A stretch of DNA of 64,000 nt from Streptomyces sp. V4I2 (lineage in GTDB: Bacteria; Actinomycetota; Actinomycetes; Streptomycetales; Streptomycetaceae): assembly GCF_030817655.1 (NCBI RefSeq), contig NZ_JAUSZM010000003.1:7750001-7814000 (forward strand). Direction: 5' to 3'. Shown piece after piece: positions 33,549 to 43,158 of this stretch. A program made the translations under genes and the position numbers. The notes beneath the pieces were generated by a model. It was given only the letters and a program-made list of their open reading frames with translations. It searched no databases and was not told the DNA's origin. How positions within the stretch are numbered: the first letter of the stretch is position 1; each line of letters opens with the position of its first letter.

Positions 33549-34487
33549 GTGAGCAGCGCACCCCCCGCCCCCCGAGTCATCGCCGTCGTCGGACCAACCG
33601 CGGCCGGAAAGTCCGATCTGGGCGTTTTCCTGGCCCAGCATCTAGGCGGTGAGGTCGTCAACGCAGACTCCATGCAGCTCTACCGGGGGATGGACATCGG
33701 CACCGCCAAGCTGACGCCCGAGGAGCGCGCGGGCGTCCCGCACCACCTCCTGGACATCTGGGACGTCACGGTCACCGCCTCCGTCGCCGAGTACCAGAAA
33801 CTGGCCCGCGCCAGGATCGACGCGCTGCTCGCCGAGGGCCGCTGGCCGATCCTGGTCGGCGGATCGGGCCTCTACGTCCGCGGAGCCGTCGACAACTTGG
33901 AGTTCCCCGGCACCGACCCCGAGGTCAGGGCCCGGTTGGAGGAGGAGCTCACCCTGCGCGGCTCGGGAGCGCTGCACGCGCGCCTGGCCGCCGCCGATCC
34001 CGAGGCCGGGCAGGCGATCCTGCCCAGCAACGGCCGCCGTATCGTGCGGGCCCTCGAGGTGATCGAGATCACCGGCCGGCCCTTCACCGCCAACCTCCCG
34101 GGCCACGACTCCGTCTACGACACCTTCCAGATCGGTGTCGACGTGGCGCGGCCCGAGCTCGACGAGCGCATCGCGCGCCGGGTCGACCGGATGTGGGACG
34201 CGGGCCTGGTGGAAGAAGTGCGCGCACTAGAAGCGCAGGGGTTGCGTGAGGGGCGTACGGCCTCGCGCGCGCTCGGCTACCAGCAGGTGCTCGCGGCGCT
34301 CGCCGGGGAGTGCACCGACGAAGAGGCGCGGGCCGAGACGGTGCGAGCCACCAAGCGCTTCGCGCGCCGTCAGGATTCGTGGTTCAGGCGCGATCCCCGG
34401 GTGCACTGGTTGAGTGGGGCCGCGGCGGATCTCACAGAACTTCCGCAGCTCGCATTGGCGTTGGTCGAACGACCGGTTACAGCCTGA
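33549..34487 (+). CDS. miaA: tRNA dimethylallyltransferase MiaA
   Basis: A 312-residue enzyme that puts the dimethylallyl group of DMAPP on A37 of tRNAs reading U-initial codons, including the TTA-reading bldA tRNA. P-loop GPTAAGKSDLG is at residues ~14-24. Also present are NADSMQLYRGMDIGTAKLT, LVGGSGLYVRG and the tRNA-binding AETVRATKRFARRQDSWFRR. The GTG at 33549 (MSSAPPAPRVIAVVG) is placed directly before the domain; the much longer open frame upstream is antisense to the two small genes. Confidence 0.96.
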   Translation: MSSAPPAPRVIAVVGPTAAGKSDLGVFLAQHLGGEVVNADSMQLYRGMDIGTAKLTPEERAGVPHHLLDIWDVTVTASVAEYQKLARARIDALLAEGRWPILVGGSGLYVRGAVDNLEFPGTDPEVRARLEEELTLRGSGALHARLAAADPEAGQAILPSNGRRIVRALEVIEITGRPFTANLPGHDSVYDTFQIGVDVARPELDERIARRVDRMWDAGLVEEVRALEAQGLREGRTASRALGYQQVLAALAGECTDEEARAETVRATKRFARRQDSWFRRDPRVHWLSGAAADLTELPQLALALVERPVTA

Positions 34488-34595
34488 TCACGTCATGGCA
34501 TCGGGACGCTCCGGCCGTCATCGCGGCCTTCGGCGCCGTGCCATCATCGAGCTTCGATCGACCAAGTGGAGTCCGAGTTGGGAGGGCGCGTGGCG

Positions 34596-35099
34596 ATGGA
34601 GGCCGGCCCTCGCGACACCGCACAAGGCACCGAGCCCCTCACCGCAGACAGCGGTGAAACGGAGCAGGACGGCGACCGTCTGAGCCCCGACGGGCCCGAC
34701 GAGACGCAGGACGGTGTGACCGCCGACGGTCCGGAGCCCGAGGAGATGTTCCCGGGCGGCCCGGAGGTCGAGGTCGAGCTGCGCCCGCAGCGCCGGATGC
34801 GCATCTGGCAGCTCGCTCCCATCGTGAGCTTGGCCGCGGTCGGCTCGCTGATGTTCGCCTTCCCGCTGGCCTTCGACTTCGGCGACAGCGGGGCCGTGAT
34901 CGCCATGCTGGGGCTGCTGATCTGCTCCTGCGCGGCCGGCTGGGGCATGATGGCCGCCCGCCGCGTTGGTTACACGTGGCCCGGGCTGCCGCAGCGGGGC
35001 TCCGGGCGCCGTCCGGACTGGCGGATCGTGATCGCGTACGTCGTGGTGGTCGCCGCGGTGGTCGTGCTTGCCGTGTGGCGCGTGGCCCGGCTGCGCTGA
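34596..35099 (+). CDS. Two-helix membrane protein with acidic N-terminus
   Basis: A 167-residue protein from the ATG at 34596, with GGAGG ten bases upstream; an in-frame GTG at 34566 lacks a binding site. Residues 1-75 are Asp/Glu/Pro-rich. Hydrophobic segments follow at ~80-100 (APIVSLAAVGSLMFAFPLAF), ~108-125 (AVIAMLGLLICSCAAGWGMM) and ~145-163 (RIVIAYVVVVAAVVVLAVWR). No enzyme motif is seen. It sits between miaA and dapF in an order common to streptomycetes. Function unknown. Confidence 0.8.
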   Translation: MEAGPRDTAQGTEPLTADSGETEQDGDRLSPDGPDETQDGVTADGPEPEEMFPGGPEVEVELRPQRRMRIWQLAPIVSLAAVGSLMFAFPLAFDFGDSGAVIAMLGLLICSCAAGWGMMAARRVGYTWPGLPQRGSGRRPDWRIVIAYVVVVAAVVVLAVWRVARLR

Positions 35100-35174
35100 C
35101 GCGGCGCTTCGGCGGTCGGCCGCGGTGGGCTTTCCGCGCGCGGGGTTGTCGTACCCACCCCGTACGATCGAGGA

Positions 35175-36044
35175 ATGAGCACGCGGATCGCCTTCCTCAA
35201 GGGTCATGGCACCGAGAACGACTTCGTGATCGTCCCGGACCCCGACAACGCCATTGACCTGCCCCCGGCCGCCGTCGCCGCCCTGTGCGACCGCCGGGCC
35301 GGCATCGGCGGTGACGGCCTGCTGCACGTGGTGCGGTCCGCGGCGCACCCCGAGGCCAAGGACATGGCGGCCGAGGCGGAGTGGTTCATGGACTACCGCA
35401 ACGGCGACGGCTCGATCGCCGAGATGTGCGGCAACGGCGTGCGGGTGTTCGCGCGCTACCTCCAGCGCGCCGGGTACGCCGGTGAGGGCGACCTGGCGGT
35501 CGCCACCCGCGGCGGCGTGAAGACCGTGCACATCGCCAAGGAGGGCGACATCACGGTCGGTATGGGCAAGGCGCTCCTCCCCGAGGGGGACGTCACGGTC
35601 AGCGTCGGGGAGCACAGCTGGCCCGCGCGCAACGTGAACATGGGCAACCCGCACGCCGTCGCCTTCGTGGACGACCTCGCGCAGGCGGGCAACCTGTACT
35701 CCCCGCCGCCCTTCAGCCCGGCCACCGCCTACCCGGACGGGGTGAACGTCGAGTTCGTGGTCGACCGCGGCCCTGGGCACGTCGCCCTGCGCGTGCACGA
35801 GCGCGGCTCCGGCGAGACCCGCTCGTGCGGCACGGGCGCGTGCGCCGTCGCCGTGGCCACCGCCCGCCGGGACGGCGCCGACCCGACCGTCACCGGAATC
35901 CCGGCGACGTACACCGTCGACCTGCCCGGCGGCACCCTGGTGATCACCGAGCGGCCCGACGGCGAGATCGAGATGACCGGCCCCGCGGTGATCGTCGCCG
36001 AGGGCCGGATCGACGCGGAGTGGCTGGAAAGGTCCGCTCGCTGA
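35175..36044 (+). CDS. dapF: Diaminopimelate epimerase
   Basis: A 289-residue PLP-independent epimerase that interconverts LL- and meso-diaminopimelate for lysine and peptidoglycan. Both catalytic cysteines are visible: IAEMCGNGVRVFARYL near residue 84 and ETRSCGTGACAVAVA near residue 217. The start MSTRIAFLKGHGTENDFVIV is canonical. Streptomyces peptidoglycan uses the LL isomer, but meso-DAP is still needed for lysine. Confidence 0.97.
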   Translation: MSTRIAFLKGHGTENDFVIVPDPDNAIDLPPAAVAALCDRRAGIGGDGLLHVVRSAAHPEAKDMAAEAEWFMDYRNGDGSIAEMCGNGVRVFARYLQRAGYAGEGDLAVATRGGVKTVHIAKEGDITVGMGKALLPEGDVTVSVGEHSWPARNVNMGNPHAVAFVDDLAQAGNLYSPPPFSPATAYPDGVNVEFVVDRGPGHVALRVHERGSGETRSCGTGACAVAVATARRDGADPTVTGIPATYTVDLPGGTLVITERPDGEIEMTGPAVIVAEGRIDAEWLERSAR

Positions 36045-36254
36045 CACCGCCGCTGATCACGGGACACGAAATCGTAAACCTCCAAACCGTCGCTCGAATG
36101 GGTGATCCTTTTCACGCTCGGCGAGAGGCGGTCAGGTGCACGTGATGGGCTCGGTAGCATCAAGCACCGGCCCGGACGGGGAAGCGATGCCATCCCCGGA
36201 GCCGTGTCCGCCTTGGGGCACCCCGTCCGCCGGTCCACGCAGCCGGAGGTGCCC

Positions 36255-38438
36255 ATGAGTGCGGAGGCCACGAATCCCGCGAGCCCAGGCCCGGTGACAG
36301 CAGGCCCTGTACTGCCGACCGTGCCCCGCAGGAAGGCCCGCTCCCGGCTCGACCTGCGCCGCCTCGGCCGGGCCGCGCTGCTCGGCCCCACCGCCCGCGA
36401 CCGGCTGCCCGACGCCATCGGCCACGTGGTCGAGGCCCACCGCTCGCACTACCCCGACGCCGACCTCGACGCGCTGCGCCGCGCCTACGTCCTGGCCGAG
36501 TCCTCGCACCGCGGTCAGATGCGCAAGAGCGGTGAGCCGTACATCACACACCCGCTCGCCGTGACCTTGATCCTCGCCGAACTGGGCGCCGAGACAACGA
36601 CTCTGACGGCCTCTCTGCTCCACGACACGGTCGAGGACACGGACGTGACGCTCGATCAGGTTCGGGAGGAATTCGGCGAGGAGGTGCGCTTCCTCGTCGA
36701 CGGTGTCACGAAACTGGAGAAGGTCGACTACGGCGCCGCCGCCGAGCCCGAGACCTTCCGCAAGATGCTCGTCGCCACCGGCAACGACGTCCGCGTGATG
36801 TCGATCAAACTCGCCGACCGGCTGCACAACATGCGCACCCTCGGCGTCATGCGCCCCGAAAAGCAGGCCCGCATCGCCAAGGTCACCAGGGACGTCCTCA
36901 TCCCGCTCGCCGAACGGCTCGGCGTCCAGGCGCTCAAGACCGAACTGGAGGACCTGGTCTTCGCGATCCTCCTCCCCGAGGAGTACGAGCACACACGGGA
37001 GTTGATCGTCGACAACGCCTCCCGCGCGGACGACCCCCTTGCGGAGATGGCCGACGAGATGCGCACGGTCCTGCGGGACGCCGACATCCCGGCCGAAGTC
37101 CTCATCCGGCCCCGGCACTTCGTCTCCGTGCACCGCAGGGCCCGCAAACGCGGCCGGCTGCGCGGCACCGACTTCGGCCGTCTGCTGGTGCTGGTGAACG
37201 AGGACGCCGACTGTTACGGCGTACTGGGCGAACTGCACACCTGTATGACGCCCGTCGTCTCGGAGTTCAAGGACTTCATCGCCGTTCCCAAGTTCAACCT
37301 GTACCAGTCGCTGCACACCGCGGTGGCCCTCGGGGACGGCCAGGTCGCCGAAGTCCTCATCCGTACCCATCAGATGCACAAGGTCGCCGAGGCCGGCGTC
37401 GTCGCGCTCGGCAATCCCTACGCTCCTCCTTCGGAGGAGCAGACCGTTTCGAGCGACGGCGAGCGCGCCGACCCGACCCGGCCCGGCTGGCTCTCCCGCC
37501 TTCTCGACTGGCAGGAGGCCGCGCCCGACCCCGATACCTTCTGGTCCACCCTGCGTGAGGACCTCGCTCAGGACCGCGAGATCACCGTCTTCCGTCCCGA
37601 CGGCGGCACCCTGGGCCTGCCCGAGGGCGCGACCTGCGTGGACGCCGCGTACGCGCAGTACGGCGAGGACGCGCACGCGTGCATCGGCGCCCGCGTCAAC
37701 GGCCGCCTGGCGACCCTGAGCACGGTCCTGAAGGACGGCGACACCGTCCAGCTCCTCATGGGCCAGGACCCCGCCTCCGAGCCCTCCAGAGAGTGGCTGG
37801 ACCACGCTCACACCGCCGCCGCCCGGATCGCCATCCAGCGATGGCTGGCGACGCATCCGGCATCCGCCGAGGCGCAGAAGGAGGGGCCGGTTCCGACCCT
37901 CCAGGCCGGCGAGGCAGCCGCCCGGCCCGCCGCCCAGAACTCCGTGACCGCCTCCGAAGGCGCTACATCCCGCACCGCCGACCGCCCCGCCGCCGCGAAC
38001 GCCGTCGTCGACCAGCCCGGCGCGAGCGTACGGCTCGCGGGCTGCTGCACACCCGTACCGCCCGACGAGGTGATCGGCTTCTCCGTGCGCGGGGGAGCGG
38101 TGACCGTCCACCGGGTGGAGTGCGCGGCCGTGGCGCGCATGAAGAGTTCGGGGCGCGCGGAGGTCGGCGTGCGCTGGGGGGACACCACCGGGTGCCGGGT
38201 CACGCTGTTCGCCGAATCGTTCGGCCGCCCGCATCTGCTCGCGGACCTCACGGAAGCGATGGCCTCGGAGGGTGCCGAGATCGTCTCCGCGACCGTGGAG
38301 CCCCCGAGCCAGCAACGCGTACGCCACACCTACACGGTCGAACTCCCCGACGCGGCGCACCTGCCCGCCCTGATGCGGGCGATGCGGAACGTGCCGGGGG
38401 TGTACGACGTGAGCCGCGCGCAGACGCCGGGGGCCTGA
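36255..38438 (+). CDS. rshA: RelA/SpoT homologue (long RSH, (p)ppGpp metabolism)
   Basis: A 727-residue protein from the ATG at 36255 with GGAGG five bases upstream. The HD hydrolase domain has SSHRGQMRKSGEPYITHPLA and LLHDTVEDTDV near residue 123. The synthetase region has FKDFIAVPKFNLYQSLHTAV and a TGS domain follows (ITVFRPDGGTLGLPEGATCV). The C-terminus has the conserved-Cys region (VRLAGCCTPVPPDE) and an ACT domain. The segment normally reading DLVGVRVLV is here DFGRLLVLV, so the synthetase site is divergent. Streptomyces have a separate canonical RelA; position before hflX fits the gene called rshA in S. coelicolor. Confidence 0.9.
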   Translation: MSAEATNPASPGPVTAGPVLPTVPRRKARSRLDLRRLGRAALLGPTARDRLPDAIGHVVEAHRSHYPDADLDALRRAYVLAESSHRGQMRKSGEPYITHPLAVTLILAELGAETTTLTASLLHDTVEDTDVTLDQVREEFGEEVRFLVDGVTKLEKVDYGAAAEPETFRKMLVATGNDVRVMSIKLADRLHNMRTLGVMRPEKQARIAKVTRDVLIPLAERLGVQALKTELEDLVFAILLPEEYEHTRELIVDNASRADDPLAEMADEMRTVLRDADIPAEVLIRPRHFVSVHRRARKRGRLRGTDFGRLLVLVNEDADCYGVLGELHTCMTPVVSEFKDFIAVPKFNLYQSLHTAVALGDGQVAEVLIRTHQMHKVAEAGVVALGNPYAPPSEEQTVSSDGERADPTRPGWLSRLLDWQEAAPDPDTFWSTLREDLAQDREITVFRPDGGTLGLPEGATCVDAAYAQYGEDAHACIGARVNGRLATLSTVLKDGDTVQLLMGQDPASEPSREWLDHAHTAAARIAIQRWLATHPASAEAQKEGPVPTLQAGEAAARPAAQNSVTASEGATSRTADRPAAANAVVDQPGASVRLAGCCTPVPPDEVIGFSVRGGAVTVHRVECAAVARMKSSGRAEVGVRWGDTTGCRVTLFAESFGRPHLLADLTEAMASEGAEIVSATVEPPSQQRVRHTYTVELPDAAHLPALMRAMRNVPGVYDVSRAQTPGA

Positions 38439-38575
38439 GACCGCCCGCGGAACATGCACGCGCGCGTGGGGGGTGGTTGCACGCGGCCACGCCGTCGTCC
38501 CGCTGCGCTACCCGTTCGAGTGGGCCGATCGCGCGCCGCCGCCGTACCGCACGCGCGCGCTGGTAGCCGTGGTGC

Positions 38576-40078
38576 ATGCCGCTGACCCCCCGCACCGTGG
38601 CCCCCCGAGCCCGCATCACGCCCTCCCGGCGCCGGAAGGCCGCCGCGCGCCTCGCCTGCGCCGTCTCCGTCTGCCTCCTCGCCGCGAGCGCCCCGGCCGC
38701 CCCGCTGGGTGTCGGCGACCGCCTCTTCCCATACCTCGGCAACCCGGGATACGACGTGGCGTCGTACGACCTCGCCTTCACCTATCCGGGCACCAACAGC
38801 AAGCCCCTCCAGGCGGTCACCACGATCGACGCCTGGACGACGACCTCGCTGGACCACGTGAACCTCGACTTCGCGCACGGCAAGGTCGACTCGGTCGAGA
38901 TCGACGGCGAGCCCGCGGCCTTCACGAGCGCCGGCGAGGACCTGGTGGTCACGCCCGAGGGGTCGTTGCCCGAGGGCAGCTGGATGCGGATCACCGTCCG
39001 GCACACCAGCGACCCCGTCTCCGCCGCGGACCGGGACGGCGGCTGGATCCGGACCGCGGACGGCCTTGCCATGGCCAACCAGGCCGATGTCGCCCACCTG
39101 GTGTTCCCGTGCAACGACCACCCCTCCGACAAGGCGATGTTCACCATCAGGGTCACCGCGCCCAAGGGCTACACGGCCGTCGCCAATGGCCTGCCCACCG
39201 GCGTGGACCGGGCGGGCCGGGCGACGACCTGGACGTACCGGACCCAGCACCCCATGGCCACCGAGCTCGCCCAGGTGTCCATCGGCCGTTCCACCGTGCT
39301 GCGCCGCAGTGGCCCGCACGGGCTGCCCGTACGGGACGTCGTGCCCACCAAGGACCGAGCGCAGCTGGAGCCGTGGCTCAAGAAGACCCCCGACCAGATC
39401 GTCTGGATGGAGGGCAAGGTCGGGCCGTACCCCTTCGAGACGTACGGACTGCTCATGGCCGATGCCGACACCGGCTTCGAGCTGGAGACACAGACCCTCT
39501 CTCTCTTCGAGAGAGACCTGTTCACCGAGCCCGGCTTCCCCAAGTGGTACGTCGAGTCGATCATGGTGCACGAGCTGGCCCACCAGTGGTTCGGCAACAG
39601 CGTCAGCCCCCGCACCTGGTCCGACCTGTGGCTGAACGAGGGGCACGCCACCTGGTACGAGGCGCTGTACGCGGAGGAGAAGGCGGACCGGTCCGTGGAA
39701 GCGCGGATGAAGGCGGCGTACGGCGCCTCCGACCGCTGGCGCGCGGCCGGCGGACCGCCCGCCGCCCCGAAGGTGCCCGACCCCGGCCAGAAGATCAGCA
39801 TCTTCCGGCCGAACGTCTACGACGGCGCCGCGCTGGTCCTGTACGCACTGCGCCAGGAGATCGGCCGCCCGGCCTTCGAACGCCTGGAGAGGGCCTGGGT
39901 GAACCGCCACCAGGACGGTGTCGCCAGTACCGCGGACTTCGTCGAGCTCGCTGAGGAGGTCTCGGGACGGGAACTGGGCGACTTCTTCGAGGGCTGGCTG
40001 TACGGCGCTAAGACCCCTCCGATGCCCGGCCACCCGGACTGGAAGTCAGCCGCACCCCGGTCGGCCGCTGTGAAATAA
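38576..40078 (+). CDS. Secreted M1-family zinc metallopeptidase
   Basis: A 500-residue protein with an Arg-rich N-terminus and a signal peptide (AARLACAVSVCLLAASAPAA). The Zn site HELAHQWFGN is near residue 331, followed by LWLNEGHATWYEALY with the third ligand Glu. The substrate-facing motif occurs as MADADTGFELETQT rather than GAMEN, so specificity may differ from aminopeptidase N. The M1 beta-sandwich N-domain precedes it. The C-terminal helical domain is short, as in compact streptomycete M1 proteins. It lies between the RSH gene and hflX. Confidence 0.92.
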   Translation: MPLTPRTVAPRARITPSRRRKAAARLACAVSVCLLAASAPAAPLGVGDRLFPYLGNPGYDVASYDLAFTYPGTNSKPLQAVTTIDAWTTTSLDHVNLDFAHGKVDSVEIDGEPAAFTSAGEDLVVTPEGSLPEGSWMRITVRHTSDPVSAADRDGGWIRTADGLAMANQADVAHLVFPCNDHPSDKAMFTIRVTAPKGYTAVANGLPTGVDRAGRATTWTYRTQHPMATELAQVSIGRSTVLRRSGPHGLPVRDVVPTKDRAQLEPWLKKTPDQIVWMEGKVGPYPFETYGLLMADADTGFELETQTLSLFERDLFTEPGFPKWYVESIMVHELAHQWFGNSVSPRTWSDLWLNEGHATWYEALYAEEKADRSVEARMKAAYGASDRWRAAGGPPAAPKVPDPGQKISIFRPNVYDGAALVLYALRQEIGRPAFERLERAWVNRHQDGVASTADFVELAEEVSGRELGDFFEGWLYGAKTPPMPGHPDWKSAAPRSAAVK

Positions 40079-40246
40079 CACGGTGACGAGACGGGCCGTG
40101 CCGTGCGACCATCTTCAGGTCGGCGCGGCACGGGACACGGGAATCTCCCGGGGCACTCGTGCGTTGTGAGCAGTGACGGATCGCTCAGAAGTTTCCGCTT
40201 CGGCTCTGTCGCGCTTTATCGGAATCCTCATCGACGTAAGGACCCA

Positions 40247-41740
40247 ATGACCTCCTCTTCATCTTCTTCCCAGGACACTGAGCGCTTCGCGCATGCTTAC
40301 CCCGAAAGTCTCCGGGCCGATGCCCTGATGGAAGAGGACGTCGCCTGGAGCCACGAGATCGACGAAGACCGGGACGGCGATCAGTTCGACCGCTCCGAGC
40401 GCGCGGCCCTGCGCCGCGTCGCGGGCCTCTCCACCGAACTCGAGGACGTCACCGAGGTCGAGTACCGCCAGCTCCGCCTGGAGCGGGTCGTGCTCGTCGG
40501 CGTCTGGACCACGGGGACCGCGCGGGACGCGGACAACTCCCTCGCGGAGCTCGCCGCTCTCGCGGAGACCGCGGGCGCGCTGGTGCTCGACGGCGTGATC
40601 CAGCGCCGCGACAAGCCCGACGCGGCCACCTACATCGGTTCCGGCAAGGCCGAGGAGCTGCGCGACATCGTGCTCGAAACGGGCGCGGACACCGTCATCT
40701 GCGACGGTGAGCTCAGCCCGGGCCAGCTCATCCACCTCGAAGACGTCGTCAAGGTCAAGGTCATCGACCGTACGGCCCTGATCCTCGACATCTTCGCCCA
40801 GCACGCCAAGTCCCGAGAGGGCAAGGCGCAGGTCGCGCTCGCGCAGATGCAGTACATGCTGCCGAGGCTGCGAGGCTGGGGTCAGTCGCTGTCCCGTCAG
40901 ATGGGCGGTGGCAAGGGCGGCGGCCTCGCCACCCGTGGTCCCGGTGAGACCAAGATCGAGACGGACCGGCGTCGGATCCGCGAGAAGATGGCGAAGATGC
41001 GCCGGGAGATCGCGGACATGAAGACCGGCCGCGAGATCAAGCGCCAGGAGCGCAAGCGCCACAAGGTGCCGTCGGTCGCCATCGCCGGCTACACCAACGC
41101 AGGCAAGTCCTCACTGCTCAACCGCCTCACGGGCGCGGGCGTCCTGGTCGAGAACGCCCTGTTCGCGACCCTCGACCCGACCGTGCGCCGGGCGGAGACG
41201 CCCAGCGGCCGCCTGTACACGCTGGCGGACACCGTCGGCTTTGTACGGCACCTGCCGCACCACCTGGTCGAGGCGTTCCGCTCCACCATGGAGGAGGTCG
41301 GCGAGTCCGCCCTGATCCTGCACGTGGTGGACGGCTCGCACCCGGACCCGGAGGAGCAGCTGGCCGCCGTACGCGAGGTGATCAGGGACGTCGGCGCCAC
41401 CGGCGTACCCGAGATCGTCGTGATCAACAAGGCGGACGCGGCCGACCCGCTGACGCTTCAGCGGCTGATGCGGATCGAGAAGCGTTCGATCGCGGTCTCG
41501 GCCCGCACCGGCCAGGGCATCGAGGAACTGCTCGCGCTGATCGACAACGAGCTGCCGCGGCCGTCGGTCGAGATCGAGGCGCTCGTGCCGTACACGCACG
41601 GCAAGCTGGTCGCCCGCGCTCACGACGAGGGTGAGGTGATCTCCGCGGAGCACACCCCGGAGGGCACCCTGCTCAAGGCGCGGGTGCACGAGGAACTGGC
41701 GGCGGATCTCGCGCCGTACGTTCCGGCGCCGCTCGTCTGA
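40247..41740 (+). CDS. hflX: GTPase HflX
   Basis: A 497-residue ribosome-associated GTPase that splits stalled ribosomes after stress. The HflX-specific N-domain (ETAGALVLDGVIQRRDKPDA, then GELSPGQLIHLEDVVKVKVI) is followed by the linker motif QMGGGKGGGLATRGPGETKI. The G domain has G1 GYTNAGKSSLLNRL near residue 281, G3 DTVGFVRHLPHHL and G4 NKAD. The ATG at 40247 follows GTAAGGA at a good distance; the earlier part of the open frame lacks a binding site. Confidence 0.96.
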   Translation: MTSSSSSSQDTERFAHAYPESLRADALMEEDVAWSHEIDEDRDGDQFDRSERAALRRVAGLSTELEDVTEVEYRQLRLERVVLVGVWTTGTARDADNSLAELAALAETAGALVLDGVIQRRDKPDAATYIGSGKAEELRDIVLETGADTVICDGELSPGQLIHLEDVVKVKVIDRTALILDIFAQHAKSREGKAQVALAQMQYMLPRLRGWGQSLSRQMGGGKGGGLATRGPGETKIETDRRRIREKMAKMRREIADMKTGREIKRQERKRHKVPSVAIAGYTNAGKSSLLNRLTGAGVLVENALFATLDPTVRRAETPSGRLYTLADTVGFVRHLPHHLVEAFRSTMEEVGESALILHVVDGSHPDPEEQLAAVREVIRDVGATGVPEIVVINKADAADPLTLQRLMRIEKRSIAVSARTGQGIEELLALIDNELPRPSVEIEALVPYTHGKLVARAHDEGEVISAEHTPEGTLLKARVHEELAADLAPYVPAPLV

Positions 41741-41755
41741 CCGTCGTAGCACAGC

Positions 41756-41798
41756 CTGAAGGCCCGCCGTCTGCTCGTCGCAGGCGGCGGGCCTTCAG
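41756..41798. terminator. Bidirectional terminator between hflX and the convergent protease gene
   Basis: The perfect 14-bp arms ctgaaggcccgccg (41756-41769) and cggcgggccttcag (41785-41798) flank a 15-nt centre that extends the stem further. Placed between two convergent stop codons, it serves both genes. Confidence 0.88.
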
Positions 41799-41808
41799 CG
41801 TGCGCGGA

Positions 41809-43011
41809 TCACTGACCGCCGTAGGTCTTGCTCATGGTCTCGTAGAGCGTCTCGGCGTCCTGGCCGAGCTGCGGGCCCGCCAGCCAGGTGTTGTCGGTCG
41901 GGCCGATGGAGGTGTTCGAGACCAGCCTGGTCTCGCCGTCCACCACCCGGAACCAGCCGCCGCCGGACGAGCCGCCCGTCATGGTGCAGCCGATGCGGTA
42001 CATCGTCGGCAGGCCCGCGCTGACCGAGAACCGGCCCGGCCGGTCGAGGCACTTGAACATCTTCAGGCCGTTGTACGGGGGCGCGGCCGGGTAGCCCCAG
42101 GCGCCCATCGTGGCGACCTCGCTCGCGGGCGGGGCGGAGAAGTCGACGTCCAGCGCGCCGGTGGTCTCCTCCAGGGACTTCGAGCCCGACTCCGGCTTCA
42201 CATGCAGCACCGCGTAGTCGTACGCGGCACCCGCGCCTCCGGTCTCCGAACCGCCCTCGATCCACCCGTTCGACGTCGAGGCCCAGTCGGCCCACCAGTT
42301 GCCGTAGGGCGCGATCTCCGTGGCGGGGGCGTCGGCGAGCTGCGCCTCGGACTTGCCGAGGTCGTTGTACGCCGGGACGAAGACGATGTTGCGGTACCAG
42401 CCGCCGCTGCCGCCGGCGTGCACGCAGTGGCCGGCCGTCCATACCAGGTTGGACTTGCCCGGGTGGTTCACGTCCGTGACGACCGTGCCGGAGCAGACCA
42501 TCGGACCCTCGGGGGAGTCGAAGAAGATCTTGCCGACCGGGGCCGCGTTCCGGTGATACGGCGTCTTCTCGGCCGTGGCCTCGACGGGCACCGGCTCCGG
42601 GTCGCTGACGTCCTGGTCGGCGGTGGCGTCCTGCGTCGAGACGGTCTTGTCGGCCTCCTTCGCGGACTGCATCCGCTCGGGCTTCCAGAGGCCCTCGATC
42701 ACCGGGTTGACGAAGTCCTTGGCCTCACTGAGCCACGTGGCCCTGTCCCAGTCCTTCCAGCCGCCGGCCGCCCAGTCGTCGACATCGATGCCGTGCTCCT
42801 TGAGCTTGTCGGCGAGACCGGCGGGGATCTCGACCTTGTCCCTCGCGGCCTGGGACGTGGTGGCCCCGGGCTTGTCGCCGGCGGTGTCCTCGCTCGAGCC
42901 GCCGCAGGCGCTCGCGGTCAGCGCGAGGGCCGCGACGAGGCCGGTGGCCGCGAGGAAGGTGTGGGTGCGCCGCCCGTGGCGTGGAGGTGCGGGCGTACGT
43001 GTGGAGCGCAT
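41809..43011 (-). CDS. Trypsin-like serine protease lipoprotein (paralogue A)
   Basis: A 400-residue exported protein: basic start, hydrophobic core FLAATGLVAALALTASACGG with lipobox LTASAC. A ~100-residue pre-domain contains IPAGLADKLKEHGIDVDDW and FVNPVIEGLWKPERM. The S1-fold domain has its triad: His in VWTAGHCVHAGG near residue 192, Asp in YDYAVLHVKPE near residue 262, Ser in MTGGSSGGGWFRV near residue 345. It is closely related to the gene immediately upstream on the same strand, so the two arose by tandem duplication. It probably cleaves envelope or extracellular proteins. Confidence 0.9.
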   Translation of the reverse strand: MRSTRTPAPPRHGRRTHTFLAATGLVAALALTASACGGSSEDTAGDKPGATTSQAARDKVEIPAGLADKLKEHGIDVDDWAAGGWKDWDRATWLSEAKDFVNPVIEGLWKPERMQSAKEADKTVSTQDATADQDVSDPEPVPVEATAEKTPYHRNAAPVGKIFFDSPEGPMVCSGTVVTDVNHPGKSNLVWTAGHCVHAGGSGGWYRNIVFVPAYNDLGKSEAQLADAPATEIAPYGNWWADWASTSNGWIEGGSETGGAGAAYDYAVLHVKPESGSKSLEETTGALDVDFSAPPASEVATMGAWGYPAAPPYNGLKMFKCLDRPGRFSVSAGLPTMYRIGCTMTGGSSGGGWFRVVDGETRLVSNTSIGPTDNTWLAGPQLGQDAETLYETMSKTYGGQ

Positions 43012-43158
43012 GGTGCGATAACCCCCGTGGGAACGTGCGAATGCCGTGTGCCTGTAACGGACGACACACCACTATGCCCGGGGAGTTGAGGGTGAACGGC
43101 GGTGAGCCGGTGAAGGTTTCCCCGACCCGCCCCACCGCCGTCCGTGTTCAGCGGGCGG

